Part shown: positions 1 through 13,600 of the stretch, one piece after another | Layout of the letters: every line of letters starts with the position of its first letter | Numbering within the stretch: position 1 is the stretch's first letter | Source: Silurus meridionalis | Lineage: Eukaryota; Chordata; Actinopteri; Siluriformes; Siluridae | Direction: 5' to 3' | NCBI RefSeq assembly: GCF_014805685.1 | Contig: NC_060890.1 | Coordinates: 14,256,500-14,320,499, forward strand | DNA length: 64,000 nucleotides | Notes under the pieces: generated by a model | What the model was told of the DNA's origin: nothing | The model's database searches: none | What the model saw: the letters and a program-made list of their open reading frames with translations, nothing else | Translations under genes and position numbers: made by a program

Positions 1-524
1 AAAGCAGTTCCTTGAAACTGAAAACATTGAAATAATGACATGGCCTGCCCAGAGTCCTGATCTCAACCCAATAGAGAACCTCTGGAAAATCCTTCGTGAC
101 AAAGTTATGGCCAAGAAACCAACTACAGTCACCGAACTGTGGAGGAGACTGGAAGAAGAGTGGACCAAAATCACACCAGAGCAGTGTGAGAGACTAGTGC
201 TGTCCTGTGGCTGCAGATGTGCTGATGTCATTCAGAGCAGAGGCCTGTACACTTCCTACTAATTGCTGACTGTTGTAACCTTCAGAATATTTTGTTGTAA
301 TCTTTTTCCATGCTACAGTCATTGTTCTCTAATTTTGATCAGTGTGTTTTCTGCAAAATAATGTTTCTTTTTGGAAATGCCTTAGTTAATTTGTGGAAAA
401 GGTGTTCTGGTAGCATGGTATAGACAGGACAAAAACTCCTTAAACTGTTGAGCAGTGAAGATGACATTATTTCAGAATTGTGTAATTGTTTATAAATTGT
501 TCTCTAATTTTGATCGCCAGTGTA
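1..524 (+). mobile_element. Tc1/mariner element, 3' portion with right terminal repeat
   Basis: The transposase fragment is followed by about 260 bp of non-coding sequence. This ends in a terminal repeat at about 495-524 (core ttctctaattttgatcgcca) that closes on a TA dinucleotide. A near-identical inner copy lies at 321-345. Two direct copies inside one end are the IR/DR architecture of many fish Tc1-like transposons. The left end is outside the window. Confidence 0.75.
2..262 (+). pseudogene. Tc1-like transposase, C-terminal fragment
   Basis: The reading frame is open from the window edge to a TAA ending at 262 and encodes the last part of a Tc1/mariner DDE transposase. The diagnostic third catalytic block, SPDLNPIENLW, is at about positions 53-85. 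The first two catalytic aspartates and the DNA-binding domain would lie upstream of the window, so completeness cannot be judged. The piece is in-frame and undamaged. It lies in an intron of dnah17 on the same strand and is not host coding sequence. Confidence 0.85.
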
Positions 525-972
525 TATATAATGTTATTCTAAACCTGAATTTTTCACTTCATAGTTATACTTTATACCTTTAATATACTTTTAATACTTT
601 CATTTTATTAATTATATTTATTAACTATTTTTATTTTCAAGTTTAGATGTTGGACATTCGTTAAAAGCACTTCACTACATGTCGGACTCTGTATGAATGT
701 GTATGTGACAAATAAAAATTGAATTTAAATTAAATGTTATACTGCATAAAATAAAAGTTAAATAAAAGTTATACTGCAGCTTATAGTCACACTCACTGCA
801 AAAAACCTATATTTTAAAGAGGAACAGGGCTTATATGTGAATATGTAGTTCTACCTTAAAAACAGAAGGGTTAAAGATGTTTTGGCTCTGATATAAAGTG
901 GATACCACATGTCATCTTTTCTGCATCCTGTTTAATTCTAAGGATGTGCACAAGTAACACATAGGCATAAAG

Positions 973-980
<8 letters not shown>

Positions 981-1044
<64 letters not shown>
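981..1044. repeat. (TA)n microsatellite
   Basis: About 32 uninterrupted TA units. Translations of this tract give only Ile-Tyr repeats and are not genes. Confidence 0.95.
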
Positions 1045-1047
<3 letters not shown>

Positions 1048-1110
1048 TAATCCCACGCTTTACAGCGGTTTGAATCTTGATCCCCGGTTTATCGCGGAAT
1101 TGCATTTGCC
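1045..1110. mobile_element. Possible pogo/Tigger-like transposon end
   Basis: Directly after the TA tract the sequence starts cagtaatcccacgctt and soon contains cggtttatcgcgg. This resembles the terminal repeats of pogo-type elements, which insert at TA. No matching inverted end was found nearby, so it is probably a truncated copy. The classification is from memory of the family motif only. Confidence 0.35.
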
Positions 1111-1535
1111 ACATAACTAATTTGTTTAGCTGATTTTCCCGGTCTCTCGCAGAGAGCACGATAGACCAAAAAACTTAAAGGGAATTGTTTTTAATTGAAG
1201 TTTTATGTTGAAATAATGAAATGTATTAATAAAAATATAATTATTAATTACAAAATGAAGTAAAATGTTAATACAGTGCAGTAGGCACTTCCTTATTTGG
1301 CAATGTACATACCATAAGAAATGAGAAGCATTTCAGTCTGCTTGTTTGTTGGTTAAAGTGTCTTCCTACGTAAAAATAAAAGGCGGAATTAAAGACATAC
1401 GTCATCAGATTTAGCCAATGAAAGTTAAGAATGTATCTTTAACTCAGCCAATTTTATTGATGTCATAGGACACTTCAACCAATAAACAAGCAGAGAACTT
1501 ATGCATAGACTATGCTACTGCAGAACTGTACATCG

Positions 1536-1587
<52 letters not shown>
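1536..1587. repeat. (TAA)n microsatellite
   Basis: About 17 ataat-type triplet units in the intron upstream of the first recognised dnah17 exon. Confidence 0.95.
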
Positions 1588-1591
<4 letters not shown>

Positions 1592-1746
1592 GATCAAATA
1601 ATTTACTAATAACTGAATGAATTAAAACGATGTATATGGGTTAAATACATTTGTTATAAAGTGTATGGATTATTTCAACATGCAAAATTGTACAAACCAC
1701 TCTAATTTGTTTACATACACCTTACCCTCTCCTATTGTATCAACAG

Positions 1747-4700
1747 CAAATTCGTACATGATTTTGAGACCTTAATCATCGACTGGACCCATCAAGTGAC
1801 AAATGTTTTGAGCCAAATATCAGCTCAGCCAATTCTTGATGGTCTGAACCCACTTCCAAAAGCAGAGTTTGATTTCTGGAGAGACAGACTAATGAATCTG
1901 GAATATTTAAATGAACAGGTATGCTGCATGACATTAGAAGTTTTTAAAGCGCATGATGTATGTTTAAGTGGAAAAAATTACGTTTCTCTTTTTACAGCTA
2001 ATGGACCCGAAGATGCTGAAAATGGTAGAAACTCTCGAAACTGCAGAAAGCAGTTATATGCCAGCATTGAGAAGTATCTACAACGATGTTAAGGAAGGCA
2101 AGCAAACCTTTCGAAATGTCTTAAATTGATCACCACTTACTGTCACACTAGAATGAGGGCTAACTTACTTTAATTCCACAGGCTTAAAAGAAGCCCAGGA
2201 TATAGTCATTTACCTCAAGCCACTGCAGAAGATGCTCGATGAAATTGAACAGTTGGAGTATTCTTTGGTAAAGAAAAAAAACTTTTCTCATCTGAAATTA
2301 CACGATATAATTAAGTTTGTATATTCATTTGTATATTGTTTCGTTTGCTTTTTTCTTAGTTGCCTTCATACTGTAAAACCTTGATGCACACAGTGGCTCT
2401 GGTTTGGACTAATTCAGAATACTACTGCTACCCTGAAAAGATCATAGTCATCTTACAGGAAATCTGCAATTTGTTCATTGTTATGGTATAAATATGGATT
2501 TTACAAATTTGTAGTCATTATGACACAATACTGTGCATAATATGTTTTTAATAATAATAATTTTCATGTGGTTTCATAGACAAGAAACTTCTTAGATCCG
2601 GACAAAGTAATGAAAGGTCTAGATGGAGAAATTGATGAAGCAGCTGAACAAATCAGAATTAGCATTGTGACTGTAGTTACACTTAGAGAAAGCTATGAGC
2701 AGTGCAAACTGGATATGTACAAAAACTTCAAGGTAAATGTGATAAAAATCATTAAAAATTTCTAAAAAAAAAGATTTTTTGAACTAGTATAGAATTCTCA
2801 AACAAGCATGCTCAGTAATACTGTTATGCATTATTTGCAGAACGGGAGAACAAAGAACTGGGATTTTCCTTCAGATCTTGTGTTTTCAAGGTTAAATTTG
2901 TTTTTGGAGCGCTTGCAAAAAATTGAGGTGGAGTTTATTTTATTCATTTTATTATTTATTTTGTTTCATATGCTGTTCTTAAACTAAAAGAGAAACATTT
3001 TTAAGCAAATTACAAAACAGCAATCTGATAAAAGGCACATTTTCGGGTTAAGTAATCACAAGTTAACAACATCTTTACTTTTCAGGCGGTATACAAAACA
3101 TCTGGAGAGCTTTGGAAATTAGAGAAAGTTGCATTTCAAGGAATAAAAGGAGGTGCGCTGGGAGCTGCAGTTCTCTCCGTTTATGAGGAATTCCTTGAGC
3201 TTATAAAGATGTTTCCTGAATGCAGTTATGATCCAATAGATGCAAGTGATAAGGTAGGCATGTACTTTTGTTGAATTCTGAAGCGTGTAATCAGTTGTAC
3301 TACAGCTATATGCGCTTACAGTATAACAAGTCATGGCAATGCGGAATTTTAGCGTTTGAACCCTTCTCACAGTCAAAATTCATAGATCATCAATAACACA
3401 CTAATGATTATATATAGTATCTATTAAATAAGATCAAATCATTGTGCTATAATGATGTTCCTTAAGGGTCAACAATGTAATTAAATACACTTTTTTTTTT
3501 TAACCACCGTAAAGAAAAAAAAGATAGCTGTTATATATAACGGATGTGATTACAGGAACAAAGTTGTTTTGCAGATGTTCAACAACATTAAATTAATGAG
3601 CAAAGCATCTCACTACCCCATCATTGATGAACTTGTACTGTTAATTGTGCTTAATTCTTTACATAAACAAATGATGTTAAATATGAGAACGCTATTAAAT
3701 GTTGCAGGGCTTTGAAAAGGACTTTAAAAGGTTTCAGAGGCACATTACAGACTTTGAGCAGAGACTTGGGACAATCTTTTGTCAAGCATTTGATGGCTGT
3801 GAAATAACAGACTCAGCTGCAAAGGTCAGTTTCATCAAACATTTAAATAAGGCATATTCAGTAGTGTGGGGAAATCGAACTGATTTTAAATCTCTTGTGT
3901 TTTCACATTTAATTTTACATACTCTTTTATATCAACAGCTGTTTGAAATGTTTGGCTTTGTTCTGGAGAGACCTCTTCTTCACTCGCTGATCTCCTCGAA
4001 GTACAATAAATTGTTGGAAATGTTTGGCTTAGAGCTCGATAGAATCAAGCTCATTTATGATGCTCAGATGGCATTACTGGATACATGTCCAGGTGTCCCT
4101 CCTATTGCTAAGAATATGCCACCTGTTGCCGGACAACTGAAATGGGTTCAAGAATTAGAAGGCCGATTGCAGATGCAGACAAAGCGTGTTGAAACAATTC
4201 TTCACATGTATGTATGCTTTATTTTGGTTGCAGGTTGAATGATTTTGAAACATTTGGAATATTAAATGGAATTTTTTTATCTTTATCTCAATTACACTCT
4301 TCTAGGTACATGGACACTGAGGAAATGAAACTTGCCTGCCAAAAACACAATGAGATGATGGACCTGTTGCATGGTTACCATGATCGGGTTTATGCACAGT
4401 GGTATGCTAGGGTAGATCTTGAATGCAAGGTCAGCCTGGCCCAACCATTACTGCTACGAAAGAAAGAAACAAATGTACTTCAAGTTAATTTCAATAAGCA
4501 GGTTTGTGTTCATGTTTATTTTTAAATATGATGGCAAATACTTTTTTTTTGAAAAATTGAAAATATAAACCTGAAGCAGTCAGGTTAAACAAAGTACATT
4601 TGCAGCTTCACACCTAAATAAGGTCTCTATCTGAGTGATTCATAACTTTTTATTTAATTTTCAGCTTGTGGCTGTGCTGAGGGAGGTCAAATACCTCAAA

Positions 4701-7698
4701 ATTCTAGGTCAAGAAGATATCCCTCCTTGTGCACATGATATCTTTACCAGGCATGAAACATTCCGAAAATATGTTGCCAATTTGGTCCTCATTGCATCTG
4801 GGTACAATCAGGTATTGGATAAAAAGGACATTTTTCTAAACATTTTTGTCACTCTTACTAAACACATTATATATTGCATTTATGCTTACTGCTGGTTACT
4901 GATTTTTAGGTTAAGGCTGCACTTCTACCTGTGGAATTTTCACTTATAAAGGAAGAATTTCTGAACATCGATGAAGAGTTAGCATACGCTGAAACTTCCC
5001 TCTGCTGGAATAGTAAAGGTTGGTGTTATGTAATGAGAGGATAAGTGGACGCATAGCAGATATTCTATATTTTCAGTGTAAAAGTAAATCATACATAAAA
5101 ACATGATTATTGCCTTTATAATTTTACTATACAAGGTGGTATCACAAAGTTTCGAAACTAGCCTCGTTCACAAGAATGTACTTTACTTACCTAGTACATT
5201 TACACACTGTTGCCTTCAAAACAGTCCCCTGCACAGCACTACAGTGCTTGTGTCCTGGAAGTCTTTTTTTTGAAGTTTGTCAAGCACCTTCTGCTATTCT
5301 GCTAAACATTTTGATACCACCTTGTATATTAACAGTCAGTATTAAAAAGCAACTCTAGTGGACTCTGAGGTGGGATTGAAGGAACTGCTGTGTTTGCAGG
5401 CACTGTTTTTGCCAACCAGATATGGTGTTGTTTTATTCAGGTGTATGGGAGTATATTGAGAAAATGAGAGATACTATTCTTGAAGTCCAGAGCAGGATTG
5501 ACTTGGCCAAATCTAACGTCATAACAATACAGGACATCATGAAAGTAAGTGAGCAATGTATATTTATTGTATAGTATAGTAATTTATTATCCCCTTCATG
5601 CAACAGCTACTTTGCAATGTCTTTATAGGAATGGTTGGTGACTCAGATGTTCGAAAGAAAAGACGGCAAGGATGAGTCACTTCTTGATTTAGAAGGAAGA
5701 CATGTTGCTCTAGAGAACAAATATAACAGCATTAAAGAATCTGGAGAGAAGATTCACGCCTTGATAGAAGTACTTATCCATCAAATTTACTACTTTATTA
5801 AAATCAGATTTACGTCTTAAACAAGTACATTAATATGAACTTTCTTTTTCTCCAGGAAAATAAAAAGATTTTTAGAGCAAATGAATGTTCAGAATCTTGG
5901 AAAGAATATGCAGACTACATTGATGATAAAGTCCTTGATGGATTGTTCAAGGTCCTCCATATGTCCCTTGATTTTCTTGTAAACAATATGTGTGCAAAGG
6001 TAGGAATGCTGAAGAATTCACATGGCTTAATAAGCATAACAGACTTTTAGCATGGTTTGTTAAAAGTTATTTTTTTCTTTGAACAGACCAAGCATCCCTT
6101 ATTTGAAGTGTCTTTAGCACTGGAGGATGGAAATACTGCCTTCCTTCCATCTCTGAGTGAAGGGATTCCAGATGGCTTATGCCCTATTGTTGAAAACCTT
6201 ATTCATGACATTTATACAACTGCCACGCTTATCCCACGTATATCGAAGACAAAGACATTCAGTTACATGGTAAATATATGTCTGATATTGCACATGTGCT
6301 AGTGTAAATAAGAAATACTTATTTTTTATGTGCACATATTAAAACTGTTTCTTGTATAGGTGGAACTTGATGAAAGGCCTGAGCTTGCAGATATGCGTAA
6401 AGAGTTGATGAGTCAAGTGTTGAATGCAATGAAGGAGGCACAGGATTATCTTGAGGGCTTACATAAGTATGCATATCTCTGGAAAGATGATCCAGAACAG
6501 ATCATGGAACTGTTCCTAATGTATGCCAAAGTGTTCAAACATGATGACATCGAAGCCAATCTTCATGAGAATATCCCAAAACAGCCAGCAACACTCAACG
6601 ATTTCAAAGATGCGGTAATATCAGTGTGCCGTGCTATATACTTAATGTCAGGGACATTTCACTACTTGCATATTTTGTATAACTTACCTGATACATTTGT
6701 GATTTCAGATTGACACCTATGAACACCTCTACTCAGAAGTGAACGAACTGAAGGGCACACATTTATTACAGCAGTGGCTTCAGATTGACATCAGGCCATT
6801 TAAGGGGACTCTTCTCGATAGCATCCGAAAATGGAGTTGGATGTTTAAACAGAATCTTATTGATGATGTCACTAACAGGTACTGCTTAGCACATGAAAAA
6901 ATTAATTATAGCTTTAATTATGTAAGAGCACTTTACCTATAAATGGTAACAGTTTTTGGAGTGAACTTAATTATAAGATTAGATAAGATATATGTTAAAA
7001 TTATAATATAAAAAATAATTATGTGTTAAAAAATGAGCTGATGGTTAAAGCTTTTGCCTTTCTGAATTTTAGCCTGAGGGATCTGCAAGATTTTATTGCA
7101 ATGGTCAAGCAAGGCCTCACTAAGATTGTGGTAGAGGGAGACCGTGAGTGTTTGGTGGAGGTAATGGAGCGTCTATATAGAGTGAAAACCCGACAGGTGG
7201 CTACTGACAACATGTTTATACCACTGAAGGACACCATTGAATTCCTGAAAATATATGATGTGAAGTTTCCTCAAGAAGTCCATACACAATTACAGGCAAG
7301 ATATTCATTTTCACTTGGTTTTAATTAATGCTATATTCTTAAGCATATAAAATATAATTTATACACTTGTATTTAAAGCGTTTTATTTATTTATTTATTT
7401 ACATTGGTAGGACTTACCAGGGCACTGGAATAAGCTGAAGAATACTGCAGCTCAAGTCAAAGAAAATCTTCTTCCACTGCAAGAGCAGGAAGGCAATATA
7501 ATTAAAGACATGTGCCACCAATTTCAGGTATATGAAAGTAATCATTGCTAGCTTTTTGTATTGTTATTTTGGGTTAAGCTCAAATACACTTCTGTTTGTA
7601 TTTGAATACAGACGAAGCAGCTTGAGTTTCGAGAGGAGTTCAAACAGCAGCCCGTGTTCCTCTTTGCTTCTAAGAATCCCCATAAAGCCCTTGATACG
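1747..7698 (+). CDS. dnah17: dnah17 exons w1-w21: tail (DHC_N1) region
   Basis: Exons: 1747-1918, 1998-2097, 2182-2267, 2360-2485, 2580-2732, 2841-2927, 3086-3253, 3708-3824, 3939-4207, 4306-4501, 4665-4811, 4910-5018, 5441-5544, 5629-5769, 5856-5999, 6087-6269, 6360-6614, 6709-6878, 7073-7295, 7411-7527, 7612-7698. They encode the helical stem that dimerises heavy chains and binds intermediate chains and neighbouring arm subunits. Landmarks are [12 protein letters not shown] in w1, [12 protein letters not shown] in w9 and [11 protein letters not shown] in w11. The first codon begins at 1748, so w1 starts in phase with one leading base. The donors of w2 (2098) and w19 (7296) are GC, not GT. 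The tail diverges faster than the motor, so boundaries rest mainly on frame continuity. Confidence 0.92.
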
Positions 7699-10600
7699 GT
7701 AAATTGAAACTTCTGTATTTCTGAAATATATAGATGTTACACATATTTAATATAGATTTCTATGCAAATGCTATTATTTGGTTGTCAGTTAAAGTTATAA
7801 GGTTGCCAGACTTTTCTAGAAAAGAGGCGTTAGAGATTGAAAAAGGCATAGAAAAAGGTCGGATATTTTTAGTGCACATTTAGCTGACTGATATGTTATA
7901 AAAGAACAAAATAATTAGGATAATTCAGTGTATTTTCGTGTAAAGACACAATGCCTGCAGTTTAATGGACAAAATGAATAAGCACTTGTCTATTATGCTC
8001 ATAGCTTACTACTTTATAGTTACTACTAATCTCTGTACAAGAACATATTTTCGGATTAATATTAATAATAATGCTATATGTATTTATGCATTCAAGATTT
8101 TTCTTAAAATGGCATTCCATCATTTCTAGATTAGATTTACAGCTCAAATTATAAATCCCAGTGTGACATATTGTGGCTACATCAATTTGTCAGACAGAGC
8201 TCCTAATACAACACCTTTGTATTTGGTCAACATCACTATATATGTACAAATCTTTCATAACAGCTGTGTAGCACATCAGTTCTTAGTTAATTCTGAGGTC
8301 TGAACACCGATGTGGGTAATATAAATCTCTGAATGCAGGGCAAGGTTAAAGTTAATAAAAATTGTCTTTGCAAATTGAAATGTTGTTAATATAATTAAAT
8401 TATTGCAAGTATTTAAAAGGTTTTGTTTTTTTATTGCAGGCTCAAAAGACTGTCACTTCATTTGAGACTGAACTAGAGAGCTTGCAGAAGATGGCACAAT
8501 TATTTGAAGTGAATGTCCCAGATGATAAAGTGATAAAAGCCTGTCAAAAAGACATTGATTTGCTGAAGGAACTATGGAACATGATACACTTGGTAGCAAT
8601 CACACAAATTCCCCTAAAGCACACATCCAATATAAAGTATTTACAGATTGACTTTAAATTTCTACAATGAACAACAATGAAATTTATGCCACAGGTTGTA
8701 GGACATATAGATACCTGGAGAAGAACTCCCTGGAAAGATATACATGTGGATGACATGGCCAGGGACTGCAAGAAGTTTGCAAAAGACTTCAAGGGTCTAG
8801 ATAAAGAAATGAAGACATGGGATGCATTCACAGGCGTGGAGAACATGGTGAAGAACATGATAACATCTTTGCGGGCAGTGGGAGACCTTCAGAGTCCAGC
8901 CATCAGAGACAGGCATTGGCAGCAACTGACGAAAGCAGCCAAGGTGATATAAACTCAACAGTTTGTATACAGGCATGTGTTCTGAAAGATTTTTTTTTTT
9001 TTTTTTTATCGATTTTATTATTGACTCTTCACTGTTTCTGTAGGTGAGCTTCGAAATGTCAGAGGAAACTACATTGGATGACCTATTGAAGCTGAACCTA
9101 CATACAGTTGAGGATGAAGTCGTTAGAATTGTTGACAGAGCTGTAAAAGAACTGGCAATGGAAAAGGTAAAAAAAATAATTGTAATAGAATTAAATGACC
9201 TCATGTTGTTAACTTGCTTTTTGTTCTGTAGAGATTTGTTTTCACACACTTATGCGAAAGCAATGTGATAAACAAATTTACACTGTGTCTTAATTTTTTT
9301 TAATTTTGTAGGTCCTTCGTGAGCTGGACAACACCTGGAAAGATTTCCTGTTTGAGTATGACCCTCATGGTCGCACAGGAACCATGCTGTTGAAGCAGAA
9401 TGAAGTGCTGATGGAGACTTTACAGGACAACCAGATGCAGCTGCAGACACTTTTGACTTCCAAATACATTGCCCAGTTTCAGGAGGAGGTATCAAGTTGG
9501 CAGCAGAAACTGTCCATTGCAGACTCAGTCATCTCTACCTGGTTCCATGTGCAACATACATGGTCTTACCTAGAATTTATATTCATTGGTTCTGAAGACA
9601 TCCGTTCACAGTTACCGGAAGACTGTGAACGTTTTAAAGGCATTGACATTGAGTTCAAGGTATGTAAAAGCTGAATTTTTCAGTGCTCTGAAAATATCAT
9701 ATAGCATATTTAATTTCCTTATTTTTCAGCCCCAATTTTTAAATAGACAATTGCAACATTTAACATAAACATTGAACATAGAATTTGTATCCTTGCCATT
9801 TGGAAATTTGGAAAAAATCAGTTACTGTAGTCATTTCTATCTGGTGCTTACTGTTTTAACAACATTTGGCTGTCACTACATTTGACTTGTTTTCTTGTGA
9901 AGGAATTGATGACTGATGCCGTCAAAACTCCCCATGTGCTTGACTGTACAAATAAGAAAGGTCTTCCAGAGAAGCTGGAACATTTAGAGGCTAGGTGACT
10001 GTCTTTACTTTTACAAATTATAATGAATATAAACATTTCCTTCGTATAATTTTTGCTATTTTTGGTCATGTTCTGTAAAACAGATAAAACTAAAATTTCC
10101 ACTTGTACTCTTTATCAGGTTGGCAACATGTGAGAAGGCACTTGTAGAATATTTAGAGGTCAAAAGGCTTGCTTTTCCTCGATTTTACTTTGTGTCCTCT
10201 GCGGATCTCCTGGATATTTTGTCTACTGGCAACAATCCTGTTGAGGTGAGCATTTTATAAGAAATTTGTAATTTGTTGTTGCATGATGTTGCATTCTTTG
10301 CTTAATGTATTCTTTGTCTTTTTATAGGTCACAAAGCACTTGCCTAAACTGTTTGACAGCATATCCAATTTGAAATTTCAACTTGATGAAAACGAAAAAC
10401 CTCTAAAACAGGCCCTGGGGATGTACAGTAATGAAAACGAATATGTAAACTTTGATATGGAATGTGACTGTTCAGGACAGGTAAATACTTCTGAATACAT
10501 ACCCCAATGTAGTTATTTGAGGAATAATATAATAAATAACATTTGTATAATAACATTATAACCTGCATCGTTTATACAAACTTTTACTTCTAGGTAGAGA

Positions 10601-13600
10601 CATGGTTAAACAGAGTGTTGGAAAGAATGGTGGAAACATTGCGAGTTAAATTTGAAGACGCTGTCACAAGCTATGAAAAGAAGTCCAGAGAACAGTGGCT
10701 CTTTGACCACCCTGCACAGGTTTATATACATCTATTGTATTTTATTCCCACTTTGCTGTATATGCAAATGTTGGTACTATGTCTGGATATTACAAAATAA
10801 ATTGCATTTTGACAAGATTATTGTTTCATGTATAGATTGCATTAGCTACCACTCAGATATGGTGGACCAATGAGGTGGGCCTGGCTTTAGCAAAACTTGA
10901 AGAAGGCTATGAAAATTCCATGAAAGAGTACTTCAAGAAGCAGGTTTGTGGTCAGATTGACATAGAAATAGTCTAATAGTGTAAAAGACTAAGTCTGTAG
11001 ACTATTGTAGATTAGATTTTTTGACAAAAAAAACAAAATCATTGATAACATTTTTTCACAAAAAAAATGCAACTGTTTTTAAAAGAGATTAAAAAACATT
11101 CTATAAACAAACAAAGAATAAGATAGAAGTGTCCAGAAATGGAAGATTAAACAGTGGGGAAAACTCCTTGTCTGCTGTAAATGCATTGGCTTTTGGTAAA
11201 CTAAATTGACTCAGATGCAGTTGCTATAATTATTTAGTATTGCATTTATTTGCTGTACTGTTTAATAAATTAATTACAAAGCCTTTATTACTATAAGTAA
11301 TTTGTTTTCTTCTAGGTTTCACAACTAAATGCCCTGATCACTCTGCTGATTGGTGAGCTCACTAAAGGAGATCGGCAGAAGATCATGACTATCTGTACAA
11401 TTGATGTGCATGCTCGCGATGTCGTTGCTAAACTGGTTGCTAACAAAGTGAGTGGACTGCATACAGGTCTTGTATGGAGTTGTCTAAGCCAGTCTTTATA
11501 CAATATGTGCAATATGAGGCACCACAATTAAAGATATTAATAAAAAAAAAATATAACATAAGCTTTGTCTTCTTTCAAAACCAGATTGACAACATTCAAG
11601 CATTTATGTGGCAGTCACAATTGAGGCATCGCTGGGATAACATCAGAAAGCATTGCTATGCTAACATATGTGATGCACAGTTCCAATACTCGTATGAATA
11701 TCTAGGAAACACACCTCGACTCGTTATCACACCGCTGACTGATAGGTATGTCTCTGTTTTGAACGTGATATGTAGAAAGAGTCTGTGTTTTCACTTTTGC
11801 CATTTGGATGATATTTAAAAATGAGAAATGTTTTTGAACAGGTGCTACATTACACTTACCCAGTCTCTCCACCTCATTATGGGAGGGGCACCTGCAGGCC
11901 CTGCTGGAACAGGAAAGACAGAGACAACCAAAGATTTGGGGAGAGCCTTGGGCATTATGGTCTATGTGTTCAATTGCTCTGAACAAATGGATTACAAGGT
12001 ATGAGAAATGGAAATGCAATACACATTTTTGGATCGCCATTAAATCAATTGTTACAAATTAATGTTTTGTTTTATAGTCTTGTGGAGATATTTACAAAGG
12101 TTTGGCCCAGACTGGAGCATGGGGCTGCTTTGATGAGTTCAATCGGATATCTGTGGAAGTGTTATCTGTCATAGCAGTACAGGTATGTTTTTTTTTTTAT
12201 TTAATTTTTTATTTTTTTTTTAACAGATAATAATACAAATTATATTAATGTATAATTATAATAGTTATTATTGTTGTTGCAGTACAGTATTAATAATAAT
12301 AAGGGCTAATAATAAGCTAATATGGGATATAAGATTTTGTTGTTGTTGTTTTGAGCTATATTTTTAAAATATGGTGTGAACAGGACAGTTTGTATTTGTT
12401 GCTAAATCGTTAATAATATTATTGAATTACTTTATGAAATGTGAAAATAGGCAGACAACATAGCACTTTTATTCATCACACTTTTATTATGCATGAAATT
12501 TCAGGTCAAGTGTATTCACTCCGGTATCCAGAGCAAAAAAACCACAATTGATTTTTTTGGCCAAATCATTAAACTGATCCCAACTGTCGGTGTTTTCATC
12601 ACCATGAATCCTGGATATGCTGGCCGTGCTGAACTTCCAGAAAATCTCAAAGCCCTTTTTAGGTACAGGATTTTTTTTTCTGCTGTAACACAAACAGCTG
12701 TGGCTTCTTCTGTAGAAAAATAATATTTTCTATAATTTCTATGCTCAAAGCCATTTTTATATTCTTGTGTTCGACTCCTACAGGCCATGTGCTATGGTTG
12801 TTCCTGATTTTGAACTGATTTGTGAGATTATGCTGGTGGCAGAAGGATTTACTGAAGCCAGAATCCTGGCCAGGAAATTTATCACCCTTTATAGTCTGTG
12901 TAAAGAATTGCTCTCTAAACAGGTATTATGATTTACTATTAGGGTGTGTTTCATTAGAATTTTACCATCATTTAGCATTTTATACATCACTTAAGGTATT
13001 TAATTGCTTCACTGGGATTTTTCCTCTTTCTCCTGATTCTTAGGATCATTATGATTGGGGACTGCGTGCAATTAAGTCAGTGCTTGTGGTGGCTGGATCC
13101 TTAAAGAGAGGAGATCCAGGGAGGCCAGAAGACCAAGTGTTGATGCGAGCCTTAAGAGACTTCAACATTCCCAAAATTGTGTTGGATGACAAGCCAGTCT
13201 TTATGGGACTTATTGGAGATCTTTTCCCCGCACTTGATGTGCCTAGGAAGAGGAATATGGAATTTGAGAAGGTTGTTAAAATTACCCCCGTTTCATATAC
13301 AACCATGATTTATAACTTTATAACCTATTTATAAATGTAATAATTTACAAAAATTTTTTTATCTGTAATATTTTAAAGTAATAATCAGTCGGAACATATT
13401 TTATGTTCTTAAAGCAATGTTAATGATATTAAGCCTGCCATAATGTTTGTTAACATTGTAGTTCTGGAAAGATAAAGTAAGTAAAGTATGCTGGACAAAT
13501 TACATTCAAGCAAGAACAAATTACATTCAAGCAAGAACAAATTACATTCAAGCAAGAACGACCATGTACATTTACCAGCCTTTTGACTTGGTCAATAGTT

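Larger units (their letters stand above)
525..1746. other. Intron sequence upstream of the first visible dnah17 exon
   Basis: This AT-rich intron sequence contains a (TA)n tract at 981-1044, a pogo-like terminal motif just after it and a (TAA)n tract at 1536-1587. No exon of the dynein N-terminus could be recognised here, so the missing first residues of dnah17 are presumed to lie upstream of the window. Confidence 0.6.
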
